Assembly: GCF_964030865.1 (NCBI RefSeq)
Contig: NZ_OZ034984.1
Span: forward strand, 1,054,001-1,118,000
Origin: Spiroplasma endosymbiont of Dioctria linearis
Lineage (GTDB): Bacteria; Bacillota_I; Bacilli_A; Mycoplasmatales; Mycoplasmataceae
Reading direction: 5' to 3'
Length of the DNA: 64,000 nucleotides
Shown: positions 11,429 to 22,008 of the stretch, piece after piece
How positions within the stretch are numbered: position 1 is the stretch's first letter
How the letters are laid out: each line of letters begins with the position of its first letter
The notes under the pieces: model-generated
Database searches by the model: none
What the model saw: the letters and a program-made list of their open reading frames with translations, nothing else
Told to the model about the DNA's origin: nothing
Position numbers and translations under genes: made by a program

Positions 11429-11730
11429 ACCGTTTTCTCCTTTAATATTTCTAAATAAATGAATTATATATTTCTATTCAAAACTAGAATATATAATCTT
11501 TAACAATTCTACCATAAAAAAAGCAAAGTTGCAAACAAGACTTATTAGCACAATGGATACAAACTATTATTTAATTTATTATAAACTTTTTTTTCAAATT
11601 TTCAAAACTTTATAAAAGGTAACCATAGGTATAGATATTCTTTATATTTATACCTATTCAAATTATTTCAAATTATTTCAAATTATTTCAAACTATATCA
11701 AAGGTGATACAATTAATTTGTGGAGGTTAT
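11429..11730. promoter_or_regulatory. Divergent control region of mreB and the deoR-type regulator
   Basis: About 300 bp without a gene. It holds a perfect 9-bp inverted repeat, ATAGGTATA (11625-11633) and TATACCTAT (11649-11657), directly followed by a ten-base tandem repeat (TTCAAATTAT-like units in 11657-11700, the last unit degenerate). These sit between the probable promoter and the GGAGG site of the regulator gene, a usual place for operators. Confidence 0.6.
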
Positions 11731-12513
11731 ATGCACAAATTAGAAAGAAAAGATATTTTGTTAAATAGAATTATAGAAAAAAATTTTATGTCCTCAAAGG
11801 ATTTCTTTGATTATGCAGCGAGTGTAAATATTAATAAATCAACTGCTAGAAGAGATCTAAATGAATTGGAACAAGAGGAAAAAATAAGTTTAACTTTTGG
11901 GGGAATTATTTCAAGAGTTGAGAACATATATGAACCTGATAGAATGGGGAAGGTTCAAAAAGAACATTTTGAAAAAAATGTTATTGCAAAAGAGGCTGCA
12001 AAGTTTATTAAGAGTGATGAGATTATTTTTTGTTCTCCTGGAACAACTATTGAGAGATTTGTAAGAGAGATTAAAACTAAGGTTAAATTATTAGTTACAA
12101 ATTCTTTTCCAGTTTTTTTAGAAGCATGGAAAAATAATAAAGTAATGGATGTGCTGTTACTTGGAGGAGTTTTTAAAGAAAAGTCTCAGGTATTTTATAG
12201 TCGTAGTACTAAAAAATACCTTGAAGGAATTAAATTTTCTAAAATATTTTTTAGCTGCTTATCTTTAGATTTGGAAGGAAATATTTATGATGATTTTCTA
12301 CCAGAAGTAGAGACAATAAGAGATGTTTTAAGAATAGCCAAAGGGAAAATTCTACTTGTAGATTCATCAAAAATAAAGGATGAAGGAGTCGAAAAGGTTA
12401 CTAATATAAAAGATATAGATGTTGTAATTACAGATGAAAAGAGTAAAGAAAAAATTGGAGATTCATTTCAAAATTTAAATATAATTTACTCTAATGGAGA
12501 AGAAAATGAGTAA
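11731..12513 (+). CDS. DeoR family transcriptional regulator
   Basis: Sugar-phosphate-sensing repressor type. The 260-residue protein has an N-terminal winged helix (RKDILLNRIIEKNFMSSKDF, then STARRDLNELEQEEKISLTFGG, the DeoR recognition pattern) and a C-terminal sugar-phosphate sensor domain with SPGTTIERF, TNSF and the KILLVDSSKI region. I chose the ATG at 11731, six bases after GTGGAGG, over an earlier in-frame ATT/ATA start. Its stop overlaps agaS by 8 bp, so it probably controls this cassette in response to the sugar phosphate that AgaS consumes. Confidence 0.9.
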   Translation: MHKLERKDILLNRIIEKNFMSSKDFFDYAASVNINKSTARRDLNELEQEEKISLTFGGIISRVENIYEPDRMGKVQKEHFEKNVIAKEAAKFIKSDEIIFCSPGTTIERFVREIKTKVKLLVTNSFPVFLEAWKNNKVMDVLLLGGVFKEKSQVFYSRSTKKYLEGIKFSKIFFSCLSLDLEGNIYDDFLPEVETIRDVLRIAKGKILLVDSSKIKDEGVEKVTNIKDIDVVITDEKSKEKIGDSFQNLNIIYSNGEENE

Positions 12514-13639
12514 AAATTTTAGAGAAGAAAAATTTAATACTGTCAAAGAGATTTTACAACAATCTCTTATATGAAAAAAAATAAGTAAAGAAGTTGCTAA
12601 ACAAATAGAAATTTTTAAAGAGTATTTTGAAAAGTATAGGGATTACAAAATAGTATTTACTGGTGCTGGAACTAGTGAGTTTATAGGGCAAGCATTACGT
12701 CCTTATTTCTATAAAAAAGGACGTAATGTATCATCAATAGCAACAACAGATATTGTTTCAAATCCCCTAAACTTTTTAAAAAAAGAAGATAAAACTATTT
12801 TAATCTCTTTTGCAAGAAGTGGTAATTCACCAGAATCAATAGCTACTTTTAATATAGCTAATAAGTTAATAGATGAAATTCATCATTTAATTATAACTTG
12901 TAATGAAAAGGGAGAATTGGCGAAAATAGGAAAAGACAGTAAAAATGCAAAAGTATTTTTACTACCAAAAGAATCAAATGATAAAGGTTTTGCTATGACA
13001 TCAAGTTACTCTGGAATGCTTTTGGCAGCTTTTTTAATATTAGAAATCATATTAAAAACAAGTAATGAAATTAATATTAAAAAATTATGTAATGATTTTG
13101 AGAAAAACTTAAGTCTTATTGATTCAAGTATTCAAAATATTAAATTAGATGAAAATGATAGAGTTGTTTATTTGGGAAGTTCAGAGTTTAAGGGTTTTTC
13201 AAAGGAAGCTCATTTGAAACTATTAGAATTAACGCAAGGAAAAATTCCGTGTTTTTATGATGGAATATTAGCATTTAGACATGGTCCAAAATCAATAATA
13301 AATAATAATACAACAGTTATTATTCTTATGAGTAAAAATAAATATGCAAGAAAGTATGAAATTGATTTATTAAAAGAGATTGCTTTAGAAAAAGTTGTTA
13401 AAAATCTAATAGTTCTTGATAATACAAATTCCGATGAGATAAAAAAATATTCTGATACTGTATTGAATTTTGAAAATGAAGATTTGAATGAGATTTTTAT
13501 TGGCTTAAATTATATATTGTTTGCTCAAATTTTATCTTTAAGTACATCTATCAAATTAAATATTAATCCAGATAATCCATGTCCCTCAGGTGAAGTTAAT
13601 CGTGTTGTTAAAGGAGTATTAATTCATGAGTTATTCTAA
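12506..13639 (+). CDS. agaS: AgaS-like SIS-domain sugar-phosphate isomerase/deaminase
   Basis: Two SIS domains bind sugar phosphates: first with TGAGTSEFIGQ and FARSGNSPES, second with YLGSSEFKGFSKEA, FRHGPKSII and a C-terminal His near HELF. At 377 residues it fits the AgaS family, members of which convert galactosamine-6-P or related amino-sugar phosphates to ketose phosphates. It starts inside the regulator gene and is followed by a small membrane protein and a PTS permease, implying uptake and first catabolic step of one sugar, perhaps an amino sugar. GlmS/FrlB-type activity is an alternative. Confidence 0.85.
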
Positions 13640-13642
13640 TTA

Positions 13643-13879
13643 GTGAGTTTAACTAAAATAGCTTTGCTAATTGGAATGATATTATCTTTAATTTTAATTA
13701 TTGCCGTAATAGTATATTTAATTATTCACTATAAAAATAGAAATCCTCAATTGACAGTGAAACCTAAGGGTGAAATGTTTCAATTATTTAAAGGGTGAAT
13801 GATTGTTTTTTGCATTTTTTTTATCACTCTTGTTTTTATTTTTTGTTTATCAATGTTTATAGTTGAAATGACTAAATAA
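13643..13879 (+). CDS. Small two-helix membrane protein in sugar cassette
   Basis: A 78-residue open frame beginning at a GTG three bases after the agaS stop and reading one TGA as Trp. Two hydrophobic segments (about residues 6-27 and 49-72) flank a short basic loop (HYKNRNPQLTVKPKGE). No ribosome binding site is evident; an ATG eleven codons in is another possible start. Not recognised; the position suggests a PTS accessory or an orphan membrane peptide. Confidence 0.55.
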
Positions 13880-13891
13880 TGAAATTTTATC

Positions 13892-13906
13892 TCAAATTAT
13901 TCCAAA
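13892..13906 (+). promoter_or_regulatory. Operator-like repeat upstream of the PTS gene
   Basis: TCAAATTATTCCAAA matches at 14 of 15 positions the repeated motif upstream of the DeoR-type regulator (11660-11692). A TATAAT at 13941-13946 is the probable -10 of the PTS gene, 35 bases downstream of the motif. Confidence 0.5.
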
Positions 13907-13986
13907 AAAAGTGAATATTTCTCATTTAAAAAGTTTTTCTTATAATTTTATATAGAAAATATAAGTGAGAAAGGAAAAAAGAAAAA

Positions 13987-15936
13987 ATGAATACAGTTTC
14001 AAAAGAAACAAAAATGAAGAAAGAAAAAAATTTTGATAAGACTAAAAAAAATAACTTTTTTAGTAACTTATTGATAAAACTACAAGGTCTTGGTAAATCC
14101 TTGATGTACCCAATTGCATTATTGCCATTTGCAGCTCTACTTAATAGATTTGGCTCTTTAGCTATGGAATTAAATAGTGATGCTCAATATAATGTTGGTT
14201 GGTGAATTGGATTTATTATACAAAAACCTGGTGCAACAATTTTTGATCAATTACCATTATTATTTGCAATAGGAACTGCTTTTGGTCTATCAAAGGACCA
14301 ACGTGGTGAAGCAGCTTTAGTGGGAGCGGCATTTTATCTTATACTAGTAGCATTTCTTGCTGAAGGTGGATTGCCAAAGTTATTTTATGATAAAGTAGTA
14401 ACATTTGATTTCTATAAGGAATCAGAGGGAAATAAAGAATTAGCAGGTGCTCTTTCAGGGCTATTCTATGTACCAAAATATGGAATGATTAATCAGAAGC
14501 TAGAAATTATTGGTGGAACATATATTTTGAATATTGGTGTATTAGGCGGAATAGTAGCGGGATGCTTATCAGCTTGATCTTACAATAAATTTAAAGGAAT
14601 TAAATTACCCCAAGCTCTTTCATTCTTTGGAGGAAGAAGATTTGTACCTATGGTTATAATGGTAGCATCTCTACCAGTAGCATTCTTATTTGCAATACTT
14701 TGACCATGATTTCAATATGGTTTAGTATCATTTGGTAAATTAGTATCCTCTGGGGATTCTTGAGCTGTTCCAGGTGCATTCTTATATGCTCTATTAAATA
14801 GGATTGTTCAACCCACAGGGTTACATCATATTGTAAATACATTCTTGTGATTCCAAATGCCTATTGAAGGTCAAATTGTTGACTTTTCAGGAAGTATTGT
14901 TTTATTTAACAATATGAATGAATCACCATTAATTGGTGAAAATGGTATATTAGATTCAAAAGCTATTGAGACAATTTTACAGCCAATATCAAATTACTTT
15001 TTAGGGGGAGTTACCATTACTAATGATAACTTTAAAGAATTTTTTAACATTAAAATGTCTGGATTACCTGAGGGTGTATTAATGAATAATGTTGATGGAA
15101 TAACAAGTTTTACAATTTTTGGAGATATTAATGCGTTCCAAAAATCTATGGTATCAGGGAATTTTCAGACAGGATTTTTCCCAATGTTTTGAGGAGGATT
15201 ACCAGGGGCAGCATTAGCTATGATAATGTGTTCTAAAAAAGAAAAAAGAAAAGAGGTAACAACTTTCTTAGCTGGGGTTGCATTTGTAGCAGCTTTAACA
15301 GGAATTGATGAGCCTTTAGTTTTCTCATTTATTTTTGTGGGACCCATTCTTTGAATGGTAAATGCACTATATACCTCAATTTTTGCAGCTATTGCTATTG
15401 CAATGCATATGCATATTGGTTTTGGATTTAGTGGTGGTTTTATTGATTATATAATCTCCTTCCCTAATGCCTGAGGAATGAGTAAATATGAAGGAATGGT
15501 AAATGGTAAAATGTATGGAGTAATATCAAATCCACTTTGAATGTTTGTTTTATCTGGATTGGCTTTCCCTGCATATTACTTTACATTTAGTATTTTAATT
15601 AAAAAACTTGATATTAAAACTCCTGGTCGTGAAGAAGAAGGAGATGCAGTACCTTTACTTCAAAAAAATAAAAAGAATAAGACAAATCAAAAATATGAAA
15701 TGATGGCGAAAGGCATTATTGATATTGTAAAAGTAGAAAATATTGTAAAAGTAGAGAATTGCAGTACTAGACTAAAGCTAACCGTTAAGGATAATAAATC
15801 TGGAATTGATGATAAAGATTTAAAGGCCTTAGGAATATATGGTATTAAAAGACTTGGTAATCAAGGCCTTCAACTTATAATTGGTACTGATGTTGAGCAT
15901 GTTGCAGATATTGTTCAAGAAATGATAAAAACTTAA
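13987..15936 (+). CDS. PTS glucose/N-acetylglucosamine family transporter, EIICB
   Basis: Imports and phosphorylates a sugar using phosphate relayed from HPr and EIIA. The 649-residue protein has a cytosolic, Lys-rich start, a long EIIC membrane domain (residues about 30-540, including the conserved GIDEPLVFSF and HIGFGFSGG-like regions) and a C-terminal EIIB domain with phospho-Cys C592 in ENCSTRLKL. Several TGA Trp codons lie in membrane segments. No EIIA domain is fused, so a separate EIIA is needed. Large hydrophilic insertions (for example residues 135-165 and 285-390) exceed the usual EIIC. Substrate: amino sugar favoured by the agaS neighbour. Confidence 0.88.
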
Positions 15937-15943
15937 AAAATAA

Positions 15944-15978
15944 AAACATCCAGCTATTTTTAAATAACTGGATGTTTT
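15944..15978. terminator. Bidirectional terminator between PTS gene and argS
   Basis: Arms AAACATCCAG and CTGGATGTTT with an A/T-rich loop, A run before and T run after; serves both convergent genes. Confidence 0.87.
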
Positions 15979-17634
15979 TTACATGCTATTTTTCACATCA
16001 ATTCCTATTAAATTAAATGCATTTGATAATACTTGATAAACTGATTTTATTAATAAAACTCTTTGATTTGTTAAACTAATATTCTCATCATCCAGTATTT
16101 TTGTTTCTGCATAATAAGAATGAAAATATTTTGATAGTGATTGTATAAAGTCACAAATTATATTAGGAAGTCTAGAGCTTGCTGAGTATTCAAGTATTGA
16201 ATTAAAGCTATCTAATAGGATTATAATTTCTTTTTCTTTTTGGTTTTTAAATTCAACAGATTTATTTATTTCTAGTTTTAATTTTTTAAAACTAGAAATA
16301 ATTTTATTACATCTTGCTGTAGCATATTGTGCATAATAGACTGGATTAGTTGAATTTTTCTCTAGAGCTAAGTCTAAATCAAAATCCATATGACTAGAAG
16401 GGGTTTTAGAAACCAATGTGTATCTAATACAATCCTTTCCAACCATTTCCAAAAGATCTATTAATCAAACAGCAGTGCCTTTTCTTTTTGACATTTTAAA
16501 TTCTTGTCCATCTTTCATTAAACGAACCATTTGAATCATATCAATATCAATAAGATTAAAGTCATATCCCAATAAAGCAAGACCTGCTTTTAATCTTGTT
16601 ATATAGCCATGATGATCTCCACCTCAAAAATTAATATACTTATTAGATTTTGTTCTATCAATTCTATCACTGTGTGATGCAATATCTGGAGTTATATATG
16701 TAAAACTTCCGTCACCTTTTTTAAGAACTCTATCTTTATCATCACCAAATTCAGTTGTTTTAAGTCATAAAGCATTGTCTTTTTCATATGTTGCGCCAAG
16801 TTCATTATATTTTTTTATTATTTTATTAATTGAGTTATTTTGATACATCTTTGCCTCACTTGAGAAGTGATTTATGGTAACTCCTAAACTGCTCATTTGA
16901 TTTTTAATTTCCTTCATAAAAAAGACAATTGATTTTTGCTTGAATAAATTATTAACTTCTTCATTATCAATTTTATTATTTACTATTGAAATATCTTTAA
17001 ATTTATCTTTATATTCATTTATAAAAATCTGAGCAACTTCTTTATACATTTCCCCACCATAAATTTCTTCGGGTTTATCAACACTAAGTCCTTGCATTTC
17101 CTTATAATGATAAAAAAGGGTGGCTGCAGAGATATTAATTTGATTACCTGCGTCATTAACATAATATTCTGTCTCAACATCATAACCTGCAAATCTTAAA
17201 ATTCTTGCAACAGAATCTCCAATAGAACCATTTCTTGCATGACCAACATGCAAATATCCAGTTGGATTAGCAGAAACAATTTCTAGATTATATTTTTTTC
17301 CCTTAGATTTTGATTTACCAAAATTATGACCTTCTTTTATTACCATTTTAATTACTTCATTTAAAAGAGAATTGTTTATTCTAAAATTTATAAAACCAGG
17401 TTTTATAAATTCAACGTTTTCAAAAATTTCATTATCTTTAACTTCTTCAACAATTAATTGTGCTAGATCTATTGGATTTAACTTATTTAATTTAGAGTTA
17501 ATTAATGCGAAATTTGTTGCAAAATCAGCATTTTGAATTAACTTAGGTCTTTCAATTAAAATATCTCCCTTTAAATTGAGTTTTTTTATTGCTTTTTCCA
17601 TAACATCTCTAATTTTATTTATTAATATATTCAT
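15979..17634 (-). CDS. argS: Arginine--tRNA ligase
   Basis: Class I aminoacyl-tRNA synthetase of 551 residues, full length. N-terminal Add-1 domain ([16 protein letters not shown]), the HIGH-type motif [16 protein letters not shown] (about residues 115-130), the KMSKS-type motif [11 protein letters not shown], and the C-terminal anticodon-binding DALR domain ending in [21 protein letters not shown] site before the ATG. Several Trp codons are TGA. Single-gene unit bounded by terminators on both sides. Confidence 0.96.
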
Positions 17635-17674
17635 AATTTCCTCTAAGTTCTATAGTCTTATTTTATAAAAAAAA

Positions 17675-17692
17675 ATAAGACTTTGTCTTATT
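17675..17692 (-). terminator. Terminator after divergent mreB
   Basis: On the minus strand AATAAGAC, a three-base loop and GTCTTATT, followed by a run of nine T. A third copy of TCTTATT at 17656 can form a competing hairpin with the same arm. Confidence 0.8.
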
Positions 17693-17709
17693 AATAAAAA
17701 ATATTATTA

Positions 17710-18720
17710 CTAACCCATTGCTTCTATAATATCAAATGTTTTTTCCTTATGCATTATAGCGCCTTCAATAGTTGCTGTTGCAGCATTTTTTGCAACAATT
17801 ACTGGAATTTCAAAAAAGTTTTCGAAGAATAATTTTACACCAGGTATTCTTGAAAGACCTCCAGTAATAATTAAACCATTCTTTATTATATCTCCAGCTA
17901 TTTCACTTTGAGTTTCTTCAAGAAGTGAAGTGATTGTATTAGTTATATTTCCAAATACTGACAAAATAAGTTTAGATATATCTTTATCTTGAACTTCAAT
18001 TTCTCTTGGTCTTGCTGAGTTTAAATCGTAACCATATGCTTTTGTTTTTAAAGGTTCCTTATTTTTTAGAACTGAACCTACAGCAATTTTAATTGCCTCA
18101 GCAGTAACATCTCCAATTAAAATACCTTCTTTTGTTTTTAGAGTTTTTATAATTTCTTGATCAATTGCTTCTCCACAAGCCTTTGTTCATTTATAATTTA
18201 TTGTTTCTCCATTATTAACTAAACCTATTGTTGCTTTTCCTGCTCCAAGTTCTAAACACATATATGAATCTGAGCCATAGATGTTGTATCCTGCTCCAAG
18301 TAATGCCAATTTAATATCATCTTCAATAATTACATGAGAAACCCCAAGAGATTTAATTGATCCAATAAGAGCTCTTCTTTCAATATCACTCATACTAATA
18401 GGACAAGCTACAGTAACAACTGAGTTTTTTACTTCTTCTTCATATTTTAAAAGAATATTTGATAAAAATTGCTTTAATAAATTCATATCAGTTAAAATCC
18501 CGCGTTTTAAAAGACTTTTAATTTGCATTGCTCCACTTAATTTACCTACAAACTTTTTTGTAGCATCCCCAATTGAGATTACTTTTTTAGTTTTATAGTC
18601 AATAGCTATTAAACTAGCTTCATTAAAAACCATTCCTAATTTTTCAATAAAAATTCTAGTTTTGCTTGTTCCAATGTCTATTGCAATATGTCTTTTTGTT
18701 CTTAAACTAGCTCTTGCCAC
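17710..18720 (-). CDS. mreB: Divergent MreB actin-like protein, paralogue 3 (MreB3 type)
   Basis: A 336-residue actin fold with altered nucleotide pocket. Phosphate-1 is AIDIGTSKTRIFI; phosphate-2, DIGGGTTD in the other three copies, is here ELGAGKATIG; the adenosine motif is TGGLSRIPG instead of CGGG; and the catalytic-Glu region is IEDDIKLALLG. The start is GTG at 18720 with GAGGT eight bases upstream. The frame is intact, so it is a diverged protein and not a pseudogene. Spiroplasma MreB3 is known to be the outlier of the family, with weak or atypical ATPase behaviour; this copy fits. Confidence 0.88.
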
Positions 18721-18810
18721 AATGGGTACCTCACTTTTTTACTATATATTTAGTTTAAACATTTTTCTTTAAATAATCTAGTGTTTATTAAATAAAATAA
18801 ACAAATAAAA

Positions 18811-18833
18811 AAGGAAGATTCATTCTCTTCCTT
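18811..18833 (-). terminator. Terminator after mreB paralogue 4
   Basis: Arms AAGGAAGA and TCTTCCTT, seven-base loop; on the minus strand followed by TTTTTATTTGTTTATTTT. Confidence 0.8.
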
Positions 18834-18838
18834 ATTTA

Positions 18839-19882
18839 TTATTTTATGTTATATTCTCTTGAATCACGTATTTCAATAATTTCTAATCATTTTTCTGCTT
18901 GTTTTTCGTATTCTTTAGTACCTTCAATAACTGTTAGTAATGGATCTTGAGCTTTAGTTACTTTTAATTGGAAAATTGATTCAAAGTAAGTATCAATTCC
19001 TCTAATTAAAGCTCCTCCTCCACATATAGTAATACCATTTCTAATGATATCTCCAGCTAATTCAGCTGGTGTGTTTTCCATAACTTCAACAATTAGGTCT
19101 GTTATTTTTGAAAATGGTGCTAATAAAGCATTTTTTACTTCATCTGGTGAGATAACAACTTCTCTTGGTAATCCAGAGATAACGTCACGTCCGAATGCAC
19201 GGAATGTACGTCCATTATCTATTTTTGTTAATGCTCCAATTTCAACTTTGATTTTTTCAGCAGTTTTAATTCCGATTAAAACATTATATTCAGCACGAAT
19301 ATATTTTCTAATTTCTTCATCTAAATGATTTCCAGCAACTTTAATTGATCTTGAAATAATAATATCTCCTGCTGAAATAATTGCTATATCAGTAGTTCCT
19401 CCACCAATGTCAACAACTAAGTGACCACTAGCGATAGAAATATTAATTCCAGCTCCGATTGCTGATAATTTAACTTCTTCTTCAACAAGAACATGTCTTG
19501 CTCCCATATCTGAGACAACTTGTTTTAATGCACTTCTCTCTAATTCAGTAACTCCTGAAGGGCAGGCAAGAACTACTAATGCATGTTTTAAGATGTCTGA
19601 TAATTTAATACGTGAAAAGATTATTTTAATTAAATCTTTAGCTGCGTCAAGGTCTGCTATAACTCCATCAACTAATGGAACTACCATTCTAATATCATCG
19701 TTTGTTTTTCCGATCATTTCGTATGCTGCTTCACCTGAAGCAATAACAGTGTTTGTGTGAACATCGTATGCCATTGTTGAAGGCTCATTATAAATGATAC
19801 CTTGTCCACCTAGATAAGCAACAACGTTAGCTGTTCCTAAATCTAAAGCAACGAATTCTCTTTTACGATCTCATGATGCCAT
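18839..19882 (-). CDS. mreB: MreB actin-like protein, paralogue 4 (MreB1/4 type)
   Basis: Full 347-residue MreB starting MASWDRKREFVALDLGTAN (Trp by TGA) with AAGGAGG upstream. Pocket motifs are intact: LDLGTAN, VEEEVKLSAIG, DIGGGTTDIAII, CGGGALIRG. The frame continues past the TGA at 18887 for 15 residues. Much closer to the copy at 8629-9690 than to its neighbour paralogue 3, which lies about 120 bp downstream behind a terminator. Distinct codon choice with more C in third positions than most genes here hints at high expression. Confidence 0.93.
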
Positions 19883-19984
19883 ATTTATTTCCTCCTTTAT
19901 AAGAAAAAAACCCTTCGTGTATAATTATACTATAAATGTATTTTGAATACTAGTAATATACACGAGAAAGGTAATGTTAAGTCT

Positions 19985-20515
19985 ATGAAGATAAAGCAAG
20001 TTATAATTGTTGAAGGTGTTACAGACACTGCCAAACTTAAGAAAATATTTGGAAATGATAATGTTGATACCATAGAAACAAATGGTCTTGCTTTATCTAA
20101 AAATACTTTAAATTTTATTTCTGATGTTAATAGCACACGTGGTGTAATTATATTAACAGACCCTGATGGACCTGGTTTAAAAATTCGCGAGACTATTAAT
20201 ATCTTTCTTAATTTTAAATGTTTTAATGCATTTATCAATAAGAAACGAATAAATAATTCAAAAAAAATTGGTTTAGCAGAAGCTGAGGATAACGATATAA
20301 AAGAGTCTTTATCCAATTTAATTACATTTGATTCATTAAACTTAAGTATAACCTGAGAAGATTTTTTAAAAAATGAGTTCTATAAACCACAAGCAAGAAA
20401 AAAAATAGCACAAAAGTATAACTGAAGTGAAAAAATAAACTCTAAGACATTATTTAAATGGGTTAATTATATTAATCTAAATGTTAAAGAGCTTAAAAAA
20501 ATAGTAGGAGAATAA
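19985..20515 (+). CDS. rnmV: Ribonuclease M5
   Basis: Toprim-fold nuclease that trims the 5S rRNA precursor. The 176-residue protein has the Toprim acidic motifs VIIVEGVTD and LTDPDGPG. The ATG at 19985 gives the family-typical start MKIKQVIIVEG; AGAAAGG is 13 bases upstream, a little far. TGA codons in the last third are Trp. Two bases separate it from rsmA, the usual partner. Confidence 0.93.
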
Positions 20516-20517
20516 GA

Positions 20518-21321
20518 ATGCAATATGCAAAGAAAAAGTTTGGACAAAACTTTATAACAGATAAAAATTTAATTAATAAAATTATTGATATTTTAGATCA
20601 AGATGAGGATCATTTAATAATTGAAATTGGACCAGGAAAAGGAGCTTTAACAAAAGAGTTAGTTAAGAGATTTAATAAAATTATAGCCATAGAAATTGAC
20701 AGAGATATGGAGAGCATTTTGAAATCAGAGATTAATTCTGAAAAACTTGAATTAGTAATTAATGATTGTCTAGAAGTTGATTTTAATGAACTAATAGAGA
20801 AACATCAGTATAAACAAGTTTCAATTATTTCAAATACTCCATATTACATCACAAGCGAAATAATTTTTAAAACGTTAAATATTTCTAAAAAATTAAATAA
20901 AGCAATATTTATGGTTCAAAAAGAAGTTGCTCAAAGAATTTGTGCAAAAGTTAATGAAAATAATTACAATAATTTATCAGTTGCTGCTCAGCTTTACTCG
21001 GATATAAAATATGAATTTACTGTTAATAAGAATATGTTTAAACCAATTCCAAAAGTTGATTCTGCAATTATTTCTTTTAAATTTAATGATACTAATTTAA
21101 ATAAATTAAATGATAATGATTTAAAGTTTGTATCATTTGTAAGAAAGATATTTAATAATAAGAGAAAAACAATATTAAATAATTTAGCTGTTATTACAAA
21201 TAATAAACAGGAAGCTTTTAATATTCTTAATAAGGTTGAGATAAAGGAAAATCTTAGACCAGAGAATATAAGTTTAGATCAGTTTATAAATATTTATAAT
21301 GAGGTAAAGAAATGTTATTAA
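20518..21321 (+). CDS. rsmA: 16S rRNA (adenine(1518)-N(6)/adenine(1519)-N(6))-dimethyltransferase
   Basis: KsgA-type SAM-dependent enzyme dimethylating two adjacent adenines in the 3' hairpin of 16S rRNA during 30S assembly. The 267 residues include KKFGQNFITD, SAM-binding IEIGPGKGALT, EIDRDM and the catalytic NTPYYIT (NLPY in most homologues). Overlaps ispE by 10 bp and follows rnmV closely. Confidence 0.95.
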   Translation: MQYAKKKFGQNFITDKNLINKIIDILDQDEDHLIIEIGPGKGALTKELVKRFNKIIAIEIDRDMESILKSEINSEKLELVINDCLEVDFNELIEKHQYKQVSIISNTPYYITSEIIFKTLNISKKLNKAIFMVQKEVAQRICAKVNENNYNNLSVAAQLYSDIKYEFTVNKNMFKPIPKVDSAIISFKFNDTNLNKLNDNDLKFVSFVRKIFNNKRKTILNNLAVITNNKQEAFNILNKVEIKENLRPENISLDQFINIYNEVKKCY

Positions 21322-21992
21322 AAAGTTATGCAAAAGTAAATTTAAGTTTAAAGGTAAGTAAATGCAAAAAAAAGCTTCACAAGATTAATTCTGTCTTTAC
21401 AAAAGTAAATGATTTGTATGATGAGATAGACATTAAAAAATCTAATCAAAAAAAAGATTTAATAACTTGTAACTTTAAGGAACTAGAAAAAGATAATTTT
21501 GTTTATAAAGTTTTAAATTTCTTAAGAGATAAAAAAATTATTAATTCTTATTATCATATTAATATTTTTAAAAATATTCCTATTGGTTCTGGGTTAGGTG
21601 GAGGGAGTAGTAACGCAATTACTGTAGCAAAGTATTTTACAAAAAATATTAGAATATTAAAAAAAATCTCAAAAATCATAGGTTCAGATTGCTATTTTTT
21701 TATATGAGATTTTAATACTGCAATAGTAAAAGGTTATGGGAATAATGTTAAAAAGATTTCAGATGTTACTCAAATAAAAAAACAGGATTTAATTTTTACA
21801 AAAGTTAAATGTAATACAAAAGAGGTTTATGACAAGTTTGATGAAATTGAAGCTTGAAAAAATGTCTTAGAAAAAAATATGTTAGAGATTCCTGCCTTGC
21901 AACTATATCCTAATTTAAAGAAATATAAAGAAATAGGTCAGATGAGTGGCTCAGGATCAACTTTTATTAAAAAAACTAGTTTATTAAAATAA
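21312..21992 (+). CDS. ispE: 4-diphosphocytidyl-2-C-methyl-D-erythritol kinase, short form
   Basis: GHMP kinase of the methylerythritol-phosphate isoprenoid route. N-terminal SYAKVNLSLKV, the ATP-binding glycine loop PIGSGLGGGSSNA and the C-terminal QMSGSGSTF motif are present. At 226 residues it is well below the usual 260-290: the strand-helix normally following the last motif is reduced to about nine residues, encoded within the terminator hairpin. Operon with rnmV and rsmA as in Bacillus-type genomes. ispF lies at 39040-39528. Confidence 0.88.
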
Positions 21993-22003
21993 ACTAGTTT
22001 TTA
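21972..22003. terminator. Terminator overlapping the end of ispE
   Basis: Arms AAAACTAGTTTAT and ATAAACTAGTTTT with a short A-rich loop, then TTATTTTTTT. The stem contains the last codons and stop of ispE. Works on both strands. Confidence 0.87.
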
Positions 22004-22008
22004 TTTTT

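Noticed and set aside
11657..11700. Tandem ten-base repeats as a CRISPR or origin-like iteron array
   Set aside because: Units are only ten bases with no spacers, no cas gene nearby, and the motif recurs upstream of the PTS gene, which favours an operator.
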